Assembly (NCBI GenBank): GCA_016185425.1
Contig: JACPNQ010000012.1
Coordinates: forward strand, 62,001-126,000
Source: Acidobacteriota bacterium
Lineage (GTDB): Bacteria; Acidobacteriota; Terriglobia; Bryobacterales; Bryobacteraceae
Direction of reading: 5' to 3'
Length of the DNA stretch: 64,000 bases
A program made the translations under genes and the position numbers. The notes beneath the pieces were generated by a model, which saw nothing but the letters and a program-made list of their open reading frames with translations, made no database searches and was not told the DNA's origin. This document shows positions 1-9,200 of the stretch, in pieces (position 1 is the stretch's first letter; each line of letters starts with the position of its first letter).

Positions 1-1
1 C

Positions 2-1786
2 TCCGGCATCGGTACCGCCGGCGTACTCTCCGACGGCAAGGACAACAAGTACCACATCTCGGAAACGCTCACTTGGTCTCGCGGCCGCCACTTCCTGAAG
101 TTTGGCGCGAACGGCGTTCGCTACCAGCAGAACCGGTTCTACTCCGGAAACAACGGCGCACTCGGCAGTTTCGGCTACGGCACACAGTTCACCAGTTCGG
201 CAGGCACGGGCGGTTCGCAGTTCGCCGACTTCCTGCTCGACCAGGTTTCGAGCAAGGGCAAAGGCCAGGGAGACGGCCGCCGCTGGGGCCAGCGCCACTG
301 GCGCTTCGGCACCTTCTTCCAGGACGATTTCAAGGCGACCAACAACTTGACCTTGAACCTCGGTCTGCGCTGGGAGTACACGCAACCCCTCTATGAAGTC
401 AATGACCTCCAGGCAAACATCGACGCCCTCACCGGCAAGATTCTCCTGGCGGGCAAAAACGGCAACAGCCGGGCGTTGTACAACCCCTACTACAAGCAGT
501 TCATGCCGCGCGTCGGATTCGCGTGGACGCCGGGAATGCTCAATAAGAAGCTCGTTATCCGCGCCGCATATGGCATCACCAGCTTTCTGGAAGGCACAGG
601 CGTAAATCTGCGGCTGCCGCTGAACCCTCCGGTCTTTTTTGAGTCCAACCAGAACTACGACTTGACCACCGGCGCCGCCTCGGCCCGCGTCGGATTCAAC
701 GACCTGCCTGGTTTCACGGGCACTCTGGCCGGCAACATCCGCACCTGGGATCCGGATCTCCGCCCGCAGTTCACGCAGCAACGGAACTTCAGCGCCGAGT
801 ACCAGTTCTCTAACAGCCTCGTTGCCAGCGCCGGTTACGTCAGCCAGCGCGCCACGCACACGATCGTCGCCCGGGACCGCAACCAGCCGCTCCCGGGACC
901 GTCAAATGTGAACCCCACGCAGTGGGCCAACGCGCAGACCCGCCGTCCACTCTACAGCGCCGTCCCGCTCGTGACCACGACCGCTACCACGGAATCCTCC
1001 GGCAGAATGAACTACGATTCGCTGCAGGTCTCCGGAAAGAAGCGCTACGCTTCCGGCGTCGACTTCCAACTGTCCTACACCTTCTCAAAGTCCTACAATG
1101 ACGCGCTCGGCTTTTTCGGCGCGGGCGGCGTAAACTCGGAAGGTGCCTATTGGCAGAACGGTAACGACCGCCGCGCCAACTATGGCTTCGCCGCTTGGGA
1201 TGCCCGTCACAACCTGACGTTCAACTCCAACATAGAGCTGCCCTTCGGCCGCCACCGCAAGTATGGTTCCAACATGCACGGTGTGGCTGACGCCGTTCTC
1301 GGCGGCTGGTCGATCGGATACGTGATGCAGGCACGCACTGGCTTCCCGGTGACGATCTCCACCACGGGCCAGAGCCAGCAGTCGCCCCGTGGCACGCAGC
1401 GTCCGAATCATGTCCGCGAACTGGTTGTCGAAAACCGCTCCATCCAGCGCTGGTTCGGTACCGGCGCCTCCGCGATCGAGTGTACGCAGGGCACCGACAA
1501 CGGTACGTGCGCCTACCAGCGCCCCGCCGTCGGCACCTTCGGCAATTCCTCCATCGCGACAGAGCGGGCGCCCGGATTCTTCAACGTCGATGCTTCCATC
1601 GGCAAGAGCTTCCGAATTCACGAAGGGCATCACCTCGACTTCCGAGCCGAAGCGTTCAACATCGCCAACATGACGATGTTCTCGCCGCCGGGTCGCGACG
1701 TCTCCTCTCCCGGAACGTTTGGCGCCATCTCCAATCAAGCCAACAACCCCCGCAACATCCAGCTCGGCTTGAAGTATATCTTCTGA
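2..1786 (+). CDS. TonB-dependent receptor, Oar type, C-terminal part (5' end outside window)
   Basis: This is the open C-terminal part (about 594 codons) of an outer-membrane TonB-dependent transporter; the signal peptide, regulatory-like domain and plug lie upstream of the window. The visible part reads as alternating amphipathic beta strands. It has the LNLGLRWEY motif around codon 120 that recurs in acidobacterial Oar-like receptors, a late block on in-frame features such as DARHNLTFN and LPFGRHRKYG, and it ends in an aromatic residue (KYIF), the usual outer-membrane insertion signature. The reading frame is open from base 2. The ligand cannot be told from sequence; in this group such receptors are thought to import glycans or peptides. 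A strong terminator follows directly. Confidence 0.93.
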   Translation, partial: SGIGTAGVLSDGKDNKYHISETLTWSRGRHFLKFGANGVRYQQNRFYSGNNGALGSFGYGTQFTSSAGTGGSQFADFLLDQVSSKGKGQGDGRRWGQRHWRFGTFFQDDFKATNNLTLNLGLRWEYTQPLYEVNDLQANIDALTGKILLAGKNGNSRALYNPYYKQFMPRVGFAWTPGMLNKKLVIRAAYGITSFLEGTGVNLRLPLNPPVFFESNQNYDLTTGAASARVGFNDLPGFTGTLAGNIRTWDPDLRPQFTQQRNFSAEYQFSNSLVASAGYVSQRATHTIVARDRNQPLPGPSNVNPTQWANAQTRRPLYSAVPLVTTTATTESSGRMNYDSLQVSGKKRYASGVDFQLSYTFSKSYNDALGFFGAGGVNSEGAYWQNGNDRRANYGFAAWDARHNLTFNSNIELPFGRHRKYGSNMHGVADAVLGGWSIGYVMQARTGFPVTISTTGQSQQSPRGTQRPNHVRELVVENRSIQRWFGTGASAIECTQGTDNGTCAYQRPAVGTFGNSSIATERAPGFFNVDASIGKSFRIHEGHHLDFRAEAFNIANMTMFSPPGRDVSSPGTFGAISNQANNPRNIQLGLKYIF

Positions 1787-1810
1787 GCAGGGCCGTACAA
1801 AGCACGCAGA

Positions 1811-1843
1811 AAGGGCGGACCAACCTGGTCCGCCCTTTTCTTT
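1811..1843 (+). terminator. Rho-independent terminator after the TonB receptor
   Basis: A perfect 12-bp stem (1811-1822 with 1826-1837) closes a 3-nt loop and is followed by a T-rich run to 1843. It sits 24 bp after the receptor stop codon and ends 7 bp before the next start codon, so it should separate the two transcripts. Confidence 0.9.
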
Positions 1844-1850
1844 CCAACCC

Positions 1851-2312
1851 ATGAAACGCAATCTCCTTCTCGCCGTGGCCGCCATCTTCATCCTCCTTCA
1901 ATACTTCCCCGCGACGCCCGCCAAATCGAACCCGCCGACTGATCCCGCGCGTACCTTCGCCGCAACCATGAAGCCCCCCGAAGCGGTGCACGCCATCCTT
2001 CGCCGGGCGTGCTTCGATTGCCATTCCCACGAAACCGTGTGGCCCTGGTACGCCGATGTGGCGCCCATATCGTGGGCCGTCCGCAATCATGTCATGGACG
2101 GCCGCAAACACCTCAATTTCTCCGAATGGCTGAAGCCCGGTGAGAGAGTCTTCAGCAGTTGGAGCGATCTCGAGGATGTATGCAAGGCGGTCCGGGAAAA
2201 GTCGATGCCGCTGGCCGGGTACGACTGGGTGCATGGCCGAGCCAAACTTTCCAACGCGGAGCGTCAAGCCGTCTGCCGCTGGACCGACGCCACCATCGCC
2301 GCCGCGAAATGA
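1851..2312 (+). CDS. Small haem-binding c-type protein (Haem_bd family)
   Basis: A 153-residue exported protein. The N-terminus (MKRNLLLAVAAIFILLQYF) is a signal peptide or membrane anchor. A CxxCH haem c attachment site, CFDCH, lies at residues 54-58, followed by a conserved-looking segment with HSHETVWPWY and APISWAV typical of the Haem_bd family (PF14376, by recollection). It should act in the periplasm as a one-haem electron carrier or sensor; no partner oxidase is adjacent. The preceding terminator implies its own promoter, yet only 64 bp separate it from the receptor, so part of its expression may be read-through. Family assignment is firm from the motif; the role is unknown. Confidence 0.85.
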   Translation: MKRNLLLAVAAIFILLQYFPATPAKSNPPTDPARTFAATMKPPEAVHAILRRACFDCHSHETVWPWYADVAPISWAVRNHVMDGRKHLNFSEWLKPGERVFSSWSDLEDVCKAVREKSMPLAGYDWVHGRAKLSNAERQAVCRWTDATIAAAK

Positions 2313-2313
2313 T

Positions 2314-2925
2314 CTAGACCGCTACTCCCCTCGCCCGCAAATCTCCCAGCAGTTTCTCATATCCCAAGAACTGTTCCGCCTGAATCCCCGCGCGCCGCGC
2401 GCCTTCCACGTACGCCGGAATATCGTCCGTAAAGAAACACTCACCCGGCTCGGCCTGCGCCTGCGCGAGCGCCGCCGCATAGATCGCCGGGTCCGGCTTC
2501 ATCGCCTTCACCTCATGCGACAGGATCATCCGATCAAAGTGCCGCAGAATCGGGTATGCGTTCCAGACCATCTGAAAATGGATCGCGTTGGTGTTGGACA
2601 ACACCATCAACCGGTACTTCTCCCGTAAGCTCCGAATCAGCTCCTCCGGAACCAGTGTGTGCGGCAGAAAGATCGAGCTCCATATACCGCAAAACGCTTC
2701 ATAAGAGAGATCCGCGCCCAACGCGCGGTTAATTGAGTTCACAAACTCCCGTGGCTCCATCCGCCCGCTCTCGAACGCGGGTACCAGTTCCGTCTCGCGA
2801 ATCCGATCCGGAATCTCGGCGGCCGGGATATCGACATGCGACTCCAACGCGGCGTACCCGCGCCGGAAGTCGAACGGAATGATGACATTCCCCATGTCAA
2901 AAATAATCGTTTTCAATACATTCAT
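2314..2925 (-). CDS. HAD-superfamily hydrolase (subfamily IA)
   Basis: A 203-residue cytoplasmic phosphatase-like protein. HAD motif I is visible near the N-terminus as IFDMGNVI, where the second Asp of the usual DxD is replaced by Asn. Motif II is VLSNTN around residue 110, the motif III lysine lies in HEVKAMKPD, and motif IV is FFTDDIPAYVEGAR near residue 165. The MGN variant of motif I is common in the YihX-like group of sugar-phosphate phosphatases, so the Asn need not mean loss of activity. It converges on the haem-binding gene with almost no gap and is divergent from the PadR gene. The substrate cannot be predicted. Confidence 0.88.
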   Translation of the reverse strand: MNVLKTIIFDMGNVIIPFDFRRGYAALESHVDIPAAEIPDRIRETELVPAFESGRMEPREFVNSINRALGADLSYEAFCGIWSSIFLPHTLVPEELIRSLREKYRLMVLSNTNAIHFQMVWNAYPILRHFDRMILSHEVKAMKPDPAIYAAALAQAQAEPGECFFTDDIPAYVEGARRAGIQAEQFLGYEKLLGDLRARGVAV

Positions 2926-2953
2926 CGCGAACTTTCATCGTACCAGCCGCGTA

Positions 2954-2997
2954 TTGACGGTCAGGGTGCGATACCCCTACAATCGATACATCGATAC
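2954..2997 (+). promoter_or_regulatory. Predicted promoter and tandem octamer in front of the padR-permease pair
   Basis: TTGACG (2954-2959) and TACAAT (2978-2983) are spaced by 18 bp, a good housekeeping-type promoter. The start codon at 3001 is only 17 bp beyond the -10 box, so the leader would be about 10 nt and lacks a clear ribosome site. Two direct copies of ATCGATAC (2982-2989 and 2990-2997) overlap the -10 box and the expected transcription start. This is where an autorepressor of the PadR type would be expected to bind, although binding is inference. Confidence 0.6.
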
Positions 2998-3000
2998 ACG

Positions 3001-3342
3001 ATGGATAGAAAAACAACCCCTCCCGCCGATCTCCTTCCGGGTACGCTCGACCTCCTGGTCCTGAAGACGCTCACCCGCGGGCCGCTACACGGCTACGGCA
3101 TCGCCCAATACCTGCTGAACACCTCGGACAGCGTGCTGCAGGTCGGAGAAGGCTCGCTCTACCCTGCCCTGCAACGGCTGCTCGTGAACGGCTGGGCCGA
3201 TGCCGAGTGGCGCCAGTCGGAAACCGGCCGCCGCGCACGCTTCTACAAGCTCACCGCGGCCGGCCGCCGCCGGTTGCGTGAGGAGGAGCAGGAGTTTGAC
3301 CGCATGGTCGATGCTATCCGTATCGTTCTGAGGGCTGTATGA
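3001..3342 (+). CDS. PadR-family transcriptional regulator
   Basis: A 113-residue winged-helix regulator. The start at 3001 gives the family's usual N-terminus, LLPGTLDLLVLKTL, followed by GPLHGYGIAQYL and GEGSLYPALQRL, the DNA-recognition region of PadR proteins. An upstream in-frame extension is possible but has no family resemblance and runs through the promoter. The gene overlaps the permease gene by 4 bp (ATGA), so the two are almost certainly co-translated. In acidobacteria this pairing of a PadR gene and a duplicated permease is recurrent; the regulator probably represses the pair in response to an unknown ligand. Confidence 0.92.
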   Translation: MDRKTTPPADLLPGTLDLLVLKTLTRGPLHGYGIAQYLLNTSDSVLQVGEGSLYPALQRLLVNGWADAEWRQSETGRRARFYKLTAAGRRRLREEEQEFDRMVDAIRIVLRAV

Positions 3343-5942
3343 ACTGGATGAACTTGTGGAACCGGTTGCGCGGACGACCAGCCGGCACGGACGAAACGAT
3401 CGACGAAGAGCTCGCCTTCCACGCCGCGATGCGTCATCGGGATTTCGAGCGGCAGGGTCTCACAAGCGCCGAGGCCGCCCTCGCCACACGCCGCAGCATG
3501 GGGAATCTCACGCGTACCCGCGAGGATGCCCGCGAGGCGTGGTCGTTTGTCTGGCTGGCCGACCTGTGGCGCGACGTACAATACGGGGCCCGCGTCCTCC
3601 GGGCCCAGCCCGGCTTCACGGCAGCCGCAACCATTGCCCTGTCGCTCGGCATCGGCCTGAACGGCATCCTGTTCACCGTCTACAACGCCATGGCATTCAC
3701 GCCGTGGGCGATTCGCGACGCCGCCCGCGCCGTGCAGATCTACACCGAAGATACAACCGGAAAATGGCGCGGCTTTAGCTGGCCGGAGTACAAATACCTG
3801 CGCGACCACACACGCACGCTCGAGGCAGTGGCCGCATCGGACCACGCCGGTCTTCGCGTTCAGCTTGGCGATCAGATGTGGAACGCCTACGGGATCGCCG
3901 CCAGCGGCAACTTCTTCGACGCGTTAGGCACCGGCTTCGCCGCGGGGCGTGGATTCTCCCCCTCCGCCGCCGACGCCGTGAGTCCGGCTCCGGAGATCGT
4001 TCTGCAGTACGACACCTGGCAGGGCCGATTCGGAGGCGATGCCGGCATCGTCGGCCAATGGGCGGAGATCAATGGACGCCAACTGCAAGTAGTAGGCGTC
4101 GCGGCGCAAGGGTTCAGCGGCCCTTCGGGGACAGTGCCGCACCTTTGGATTCCCGCCGCCTGGCGGGATAAGCTCAACCCCGGCGCGAACTTCTACACGT
4201 CTGTCAGTTCCTGCTGCGCGCAAGTTCTCGGCTACCTGCGACCCGGAGTAGGCCGCGACCAGGCGCAGGCGGAAATCAACACGCTGAGCGGGCAGTTTCG
4301 CCGCTCTGAGAACCGCGCTCCAGGGCGCCAGAAGCTCACCGATCCGTCACTGCTCGCCAGCCCGGCTATGGACCGCCGCGTCTCGCAAGTCTTCCTGTTG
4401 ATGAGCCTTTCCACGGGGTTAATCCTTTTGCTCGCGTGCGCCAATGTCGCCAATCTTCAGCTCGCCCGCGCGCAGGTGCGCCGCCGGGAAATCGCGGTTC
4501 GCCTCTCGCTCGGCGCCGCCCGGGGGCGCATTCTCCGGCAGCTACTCGCCGAGAGCATTCTTCTCGCCTCGCTCGCCGGCACCGTAACCCTCTTCCTTAC
4601 GACGACCGTTCCCAAAGCGTTCGTCCTCTGGATGGTGCCGTCCGACGAGCAGATCGCACTCCATTTCGATCCTGACTGGCGCGTGGGCCTGTTCCTGGTC
4701 GCCGCATCCTTCGCCACAGGGCTTCTATTTGGTCTCGCGCCGGCGCTCGCGGCCGTCCATGATGCCGCCGCTTCCGGCCTGCGCGACGGGGGACGCGCGG
4801 CGACTGGCGGAAGACTCCGGGCTCTCTTTCTGGTGGCTCAAGTAGCCGTCTGCTCCACCGTCTTAGGCGGCGCCGCATTACTCGTCCGCGCCATGCAGGA
4901 GGCGCACCACATCGACCCGGGTTTCCGGTGGCAGCCGGCGATCGTCGTCTCGCCGAATCTATTCTCGACAGGCGCCACTGACGCCCAATCCGCGGAACTC
5001 GTTTCCCTTCTCGTCGAGCGCCTGCGCCAACTCCCCGGTGTCGAATCGGTTGCAACAACCACCATCGTTCCTCTCGGCAACACGTTCAACTCCACATCCG
5101 TTCCGCGGCCAAACACCAACGATTCGACGATGAGTTACGTCTCCAAAGTGTCTCCGAACTATCTCCGCGCCATGCGAATTCCGATGGCCGCCGGCCGCGA
5201 CTTCGAGCGTGCCGACGAGTCGCGGAACGACATTGTCATCCTGAACGAAGCGCTCGCCAGTCAACTGCTGCCCGGCCAAAATCCGATCGGCAAGATCGTG
5301 GACGCGATGGGCAAGAGGCAGGTTGTCGGCGTCGTCCGCGCAACGAGTGTGCGCGAACTCAGCCCTCTGCCGGAGAACCATTTTTATCTTCCTACTCGCG
5401 GCGAGCGCGGGACACGCATCGTACTTACGCATAGCGGTCCGGCGGCGCCATTCCTCTCGGAACTTCCCAAAATCGCCCGCGCGCTCGATCCCCGTATCCT
5501 CGCCTCCGCTATTCCCTTTGAGCAGAATATCGATCGAGCCCGCCGCGCCGCGCAGATTGCCGCCACGGTCGCGGTGGGGCTCAGCCTGCTTGCTCTGACG
5601 CTTGCGTGCGTGGGCATCTATGGGGTGGCCGCTTATCACGTCGCCCAACGTACCCGCGAGTTCGGCGTCCGCGCCGCGCTAGGCGCACGCCCGGGGCAGA
5701 TTATTGCGATGGTTCTGAAGCAGAATCTCCGCTCGGTAGCCATTGGCAGCCTTACCGGTATTGCCGGAGCTTACGGCCTCGGACAGCTTCTCCGTTCGCT
5801 GCTTTACGGCCTCAGCCCAGCCGATCCCGCCGCGGTCATCGGGACCATCTCGATCCTCGCAGTGGCGTCTATTCTTGCCGCTTGGCCGAACGCGCGCCGG
5901 GCCTCGTCCATTGAACCGGCCACCGCCCTCCGCCACGAGTAA
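3339..5942 (+). CDS. ADOP-type MacB/FtsX-like permease
   Basis: An 867-residue inner-membrane protein. Residues 1-75 form a cytoplasmic N-terminal extension typical of acidobacterial duplicated orphan permeases. It is followed by a first membrane segment around FTAAATIALSLGIGLNG, a large periplasmic MacB-like domain, a first FtsX block (LLACANVANLQLARAQVRRREIAVRLSLGA), a second periplasmic domain containing NEALASQLLPGQNPIGK, and a second FtsX block near the C-terminus (GVAAYHVAQRTREFGVRAALGA). There is no ATPase domain and no ATP-binding neighbour, which is why such proteins are called orphan permeases. It is translationally coupled to the PadR gene. By analogy with MacB it may drive transport or signalling across the periplasm; the substrate is unknown. 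Confidence 0.92.
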   Translation: MNWMNLWNRLRGRPAGTDETIDEELAFHAAMRHRDFERQGLTSAEAALATRRSMGNLTRTREDAREAWSFVWLADLWRDVQYGARVLRAQPGFTAAATIALSLGIGLNGILFTVYNAMAFTPWAIRDAARAVQIYTEDTTGKWRGFSWPEYKYLRDHTRTLEAVAASDHAGLRVQLGDQMWNAYGIAASGNFFDALGTGFAAGRGFSPSAADAVSPAPEIVLQYDTWQGRFGGDAGIVGQWAEINGRQLQVVGVAAQGFSGPSGTVPHLWIPAAWRDKLNPGANFYTSVSSCCAQVLGYLRPGVGRDQAQAEINTLSGQFRRSENRAPGRQKLTDPSLLASPAMDRRVSQVFLLMSLSTGLILLLACANVANLQLARAQVRRREIAVRLSLGAARGRILRQLLAESILLASLAGTVTLFLTTTVPKAFVLWMVPSDEQIALHFDPDWRVGLFLVAASFATGLLFGLAPALAAVHDAAASGLRDGGRAATGGRLRALFLVAQVAVCSTVLGGAALLVRAMQEAHHIDPGFRWQPAIVVSPNLFSTGATDAQSAELVSLLVERLRQLPGVESVATTTIVPLGNTFNSTSVPRPNTNDSTMSYVSKVSPNYLRAMRIPMAAGRDFERADESRNDIVILNEALASQLLPGQNPIGKIVDAMGKRQVVGVVRATSVRELSPLPENHFYLPTRGERGTRIVLTHSGPAAPFLSELPKIARALDPRILASAIPFEQNIDRARRAAQIAATVAVGLSLLALTLACVGIYGVAAYHVAQRTREFGVRAALGARPGQIIAMVLKQNLRSVAIGSLTGIAGAYGLGQLLRSLLYGLSPADPAAVIGTISILAVASILAAWPNARRASSIEPATALRHE

Positions 5943-5979
5943 GCATCCTCCGGCAAAGCCCGAGGCTTTCCGATTGCCG

Positions 5980-6153
5980 GCCCCTCGAAGGGGCCTATTC
6001 GCAATCGTTCCCGTTCCCGAGAAAGTACGGCGATAGTGACCATCGCGGCCGGATGATCGCCCGGCCAATCAATTCGGGACGAGCCATAGAATTCCGGAAG
6101 CCGAACGCTCCCGGAAATGTCAAACTTCTACTGACTCCCCGGCAAAGCCGGGG
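5980..6153. other. Two small hairpins between permease and TonB receptor
   Basis: Two GC-rich hairpins lie in the 278-bp gap. The first is 7 bp with a 3-nt loop (5980-5986 with 5990-5996) and the second 7 bp with an AAA loop (6137-6143 with 6147-6153). Neither is followed by a clean T run, so they are weak terminator candidates for the permease gene or simply stem-loops. A TAGAAT box at 6182-6187 could serve as -10 for the receptor gene. Confidence 0.4.
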
Positions 6154-6220
6154 CGTCACCATTGTTAACCAGCATTTTGTATAGAATACTCTCCAAGGTT
6201 TCGTTTGGAGGGTTGTCGTA

Positions 6221-9200
6221 ATGGGTATTCGTCTCGCCGCAGCCGCGTGCTGCCTTGTCGTCTCGTTTTCTGCCGTGGCGCAGGAAACCCGGTCCATGCT
6301 TTTTGGCCGCGTCCTCGATTCGCAAGGGAGCGCCATCGTCGGAGCCGCCGTCACCATCCGCAACGCGGATACGGGCGTGTCCCTTAGCTATAAGACCAAC
6401 GCCACCGGCTACTACGAGGGCAACCTTCTCATGCCCGGAAGCTATGAGATCACCGCGGAGATGAAAGGCTTCAAGAAGCTTATTCGCCATGGCGTCACGC
6501 TGCCGGTCTCATCGCGCATCCAGGTCGACCTTCCTCTCGAAGTCGGCGGCGTGACCGAAACCGTCAACGTGAGCGCCGAAGCTCCACTGCTGGAAACGAA
6601 TGCCGTCAGCTCGGGTCGCGTCATCGATAACAAATCACTGATGGAGTTGCCCGTCATGGGCAACAGCGCCATCCTCCTAGTGAAACTGGCGCCAGGAATT
6701 CAGACCGGTGGCGTGAACAACTACCTCGCCCTTCATTCCAACGCAGGTGGCTCCGATTACAGCGTCGGCGGCAACATCGGCGGCAACTCGTGGACGCTCG
6801 ACGGCTCACCAAACCAGGGCCCCGGCCGCCGCACCGCGTACCTCCCATACACGGACGCGGTCGGCGAGTTCAAAGTTGAAACGAACAACTTCGACGCCTC
6901 GATCGGTCAGGCGTCCGGCGCCGCGATATCGATGATCTCCAAGAGCGGCAATAACGATTTTCACGGCACTGCCACGTGGCAGCATTGGCAGCAGCGGTGG
7001 CAGGGCACTCCATTCTTCGTGAAGCAGAATTACTATCGGTCCATCGCCCAGGCCGAGGCCGCCGGCAATACAGCGCGCGCCAATGAGATCCGCAACACCG
7101 ACAAGCAGGCCACCGGCCGCTCCAACAACTGGGGTGCCTCGGGAGGCGGGCCTGTCGTCATTCCGAAAGTTTACGATGGCCGCAATCGTCTGTTCTGGTT
7201 CTTCACCTACAACGCGTTCAAGGATGTGAAGACGGAAGATGCTTCGAACTTCAACAGGACCGTACCGACACTGAAAGCACGGCAGGGCGATTTCAGCGAC
7301 ATGCTGCAGCTTACCAACAATCCCTCCCGCTACGTTGTTCACGATCCGACGACGGTCCGCCGCGATCCGGCCCGGCCCAACAATTTCATCCGCGACCCCA
7401 TCCCGGGCAACGTCATCCCTCGCTCCCGATTCGCGAATCCGGCCTACGACGCGATCATGAAACTCTATCCGCAGCCGAATGTTGCGATCGCCGCCGGAGC
7501 CGATCCAGTGAACAACTACCTGGCGTCGAAGACTCCGTACAACTGGGACTACAAGGCCTACTCCAACCGCGTCGATTATCAGATTTCCGATAAATGGCGT
7601 ATGTTCGCGCGTTGGTCCTACAACAACTTCGGTCCCGAAGACCGCGGCGACTGGACCTACGAAACAGCTCGTGGGCTAAACCTCGGCGGCTTGGTGCGGA
7701 ACAACATTGGCGGTGGTTTCGACTTCGTCTTCACGCAGAACGCCACAACACTTTGGAACGTCAACGTAGGCATCAATCAGTTCCGGGAAGGCAGCATCCA
7801 ACCGAAGGCTTTGGAATATAAGCCCAGCGACATCGGTCTGCCCACCTACCTCGACCAGAAGGCCGGCGATCTGCACATTCTTCCCCAAATGGCCGTCGGT
7901 GGTTACACAACGATCAGCCCGGGCGGGATATCCACGTGGACGCGCACTCGGCAGCAGACTGCGAAGGTCGGACTGACGCTGATCCGCGGCACGCACTCCA
8001 TCTCCACGGCCTTCGACAACCGGAACCACTTCCGCACCGGCGGCGGTGGCGGAAACACGGGCGGCAACTTCTCGTTCAACCAGAACTATGTCCGCCGTAA
8101 TGACGACGGCTTCACGCCCGCCTCCGACTTGGGTCTCGGCTGGGCGGCATTCATCCTCGGTGTGCCTTCCGGCGCCAGCGTCGCCACCAACGACACTTAC
8201 GCCATGCACAACCCCTACTACGCTACGTATGTGCAAGACTCCTGGCGCATCAATAGCAAGTTGACCCTCAATCTCGGCCTCCGCATGGAATATGAGCGCG
8301 GCGCGACGGAGCGCTACAACCGGATGATCGCCACATTCGATCCAACTCTCAATGTCCCGATCGCCGCCGCCGCGCAGGCCGCCTACGCCCAGAACCCGGT
8401 TGCCGAGCTTCCGGCCTCCCAATTCATCATCAAGGGAGGCAACACTTTCGCCGGAGTCGATGGCCGGCCTCGCCAGTTATACCAGAACCAGTTGATGTGG
8501 CTGCCTCGCGTGGGGGCCGCTTATCAATTGAACTCCAAGACGGTAGTTCGCGGCGGCTACGGCATTTTCTATGACACCATTAACGTGCTCAACTTTGGTC
8601 CGGATCAGGCCGGCTTCTCCCGCTCCACTGGTTCCATCATCACCACCGATTTCGGCCAAACCTGGAACTTCCCGGCCGGTGCGAACCCAGCCAATTTCAA
8701 GAGCCCGCTCATCGATCCTTTCCCGCTTCGCGCGGACGGCACTCGCTTCGACGCTCCGACGCGGGATGCGCTAGGCGCGATGAATCGCGTCGGCCGAGGG
8801 TACAATTTCACCGCGTTTGATCAGCCGCACGCCCGCCAGCAGCGGTGGCAGCTTGGCGTGCAGCGCCAGTTCGGCTCGACGATGGTCGTGAACGCCTATT
8901 ACGCCGGCTCTTACTCCGATCGCATCTCCATTAACGTGGACAACGGTTTCCGGCGCACCGTCACTGCCCTTCCCGAGCAGTATTGGGCGACCGGCACGGT
9001 CCGCAACAACACGGTGGCCGACTACCTGAATGCCAACGTGCCGAATCCGTTCTACATCAATAACTTCAACCGCGGCGATTTCTCACCGCTCGTTTGGGCC
9101 GACATGAATACGAACGGATTCTTCACCAGCCCGACGATCCGGCGCCATCAACTCCTCCGGCCTTTTTCGCACATGAGCAGTCTCAACAACAGTTCGGAGC

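Noticed and set aside
1085..1891. 268-codon minus-strand frame opposite the TonB receptor and terminator
   Set aside because: Shadow of the receptor; it would read through the strong terminator hairpin and has no motif or start context.
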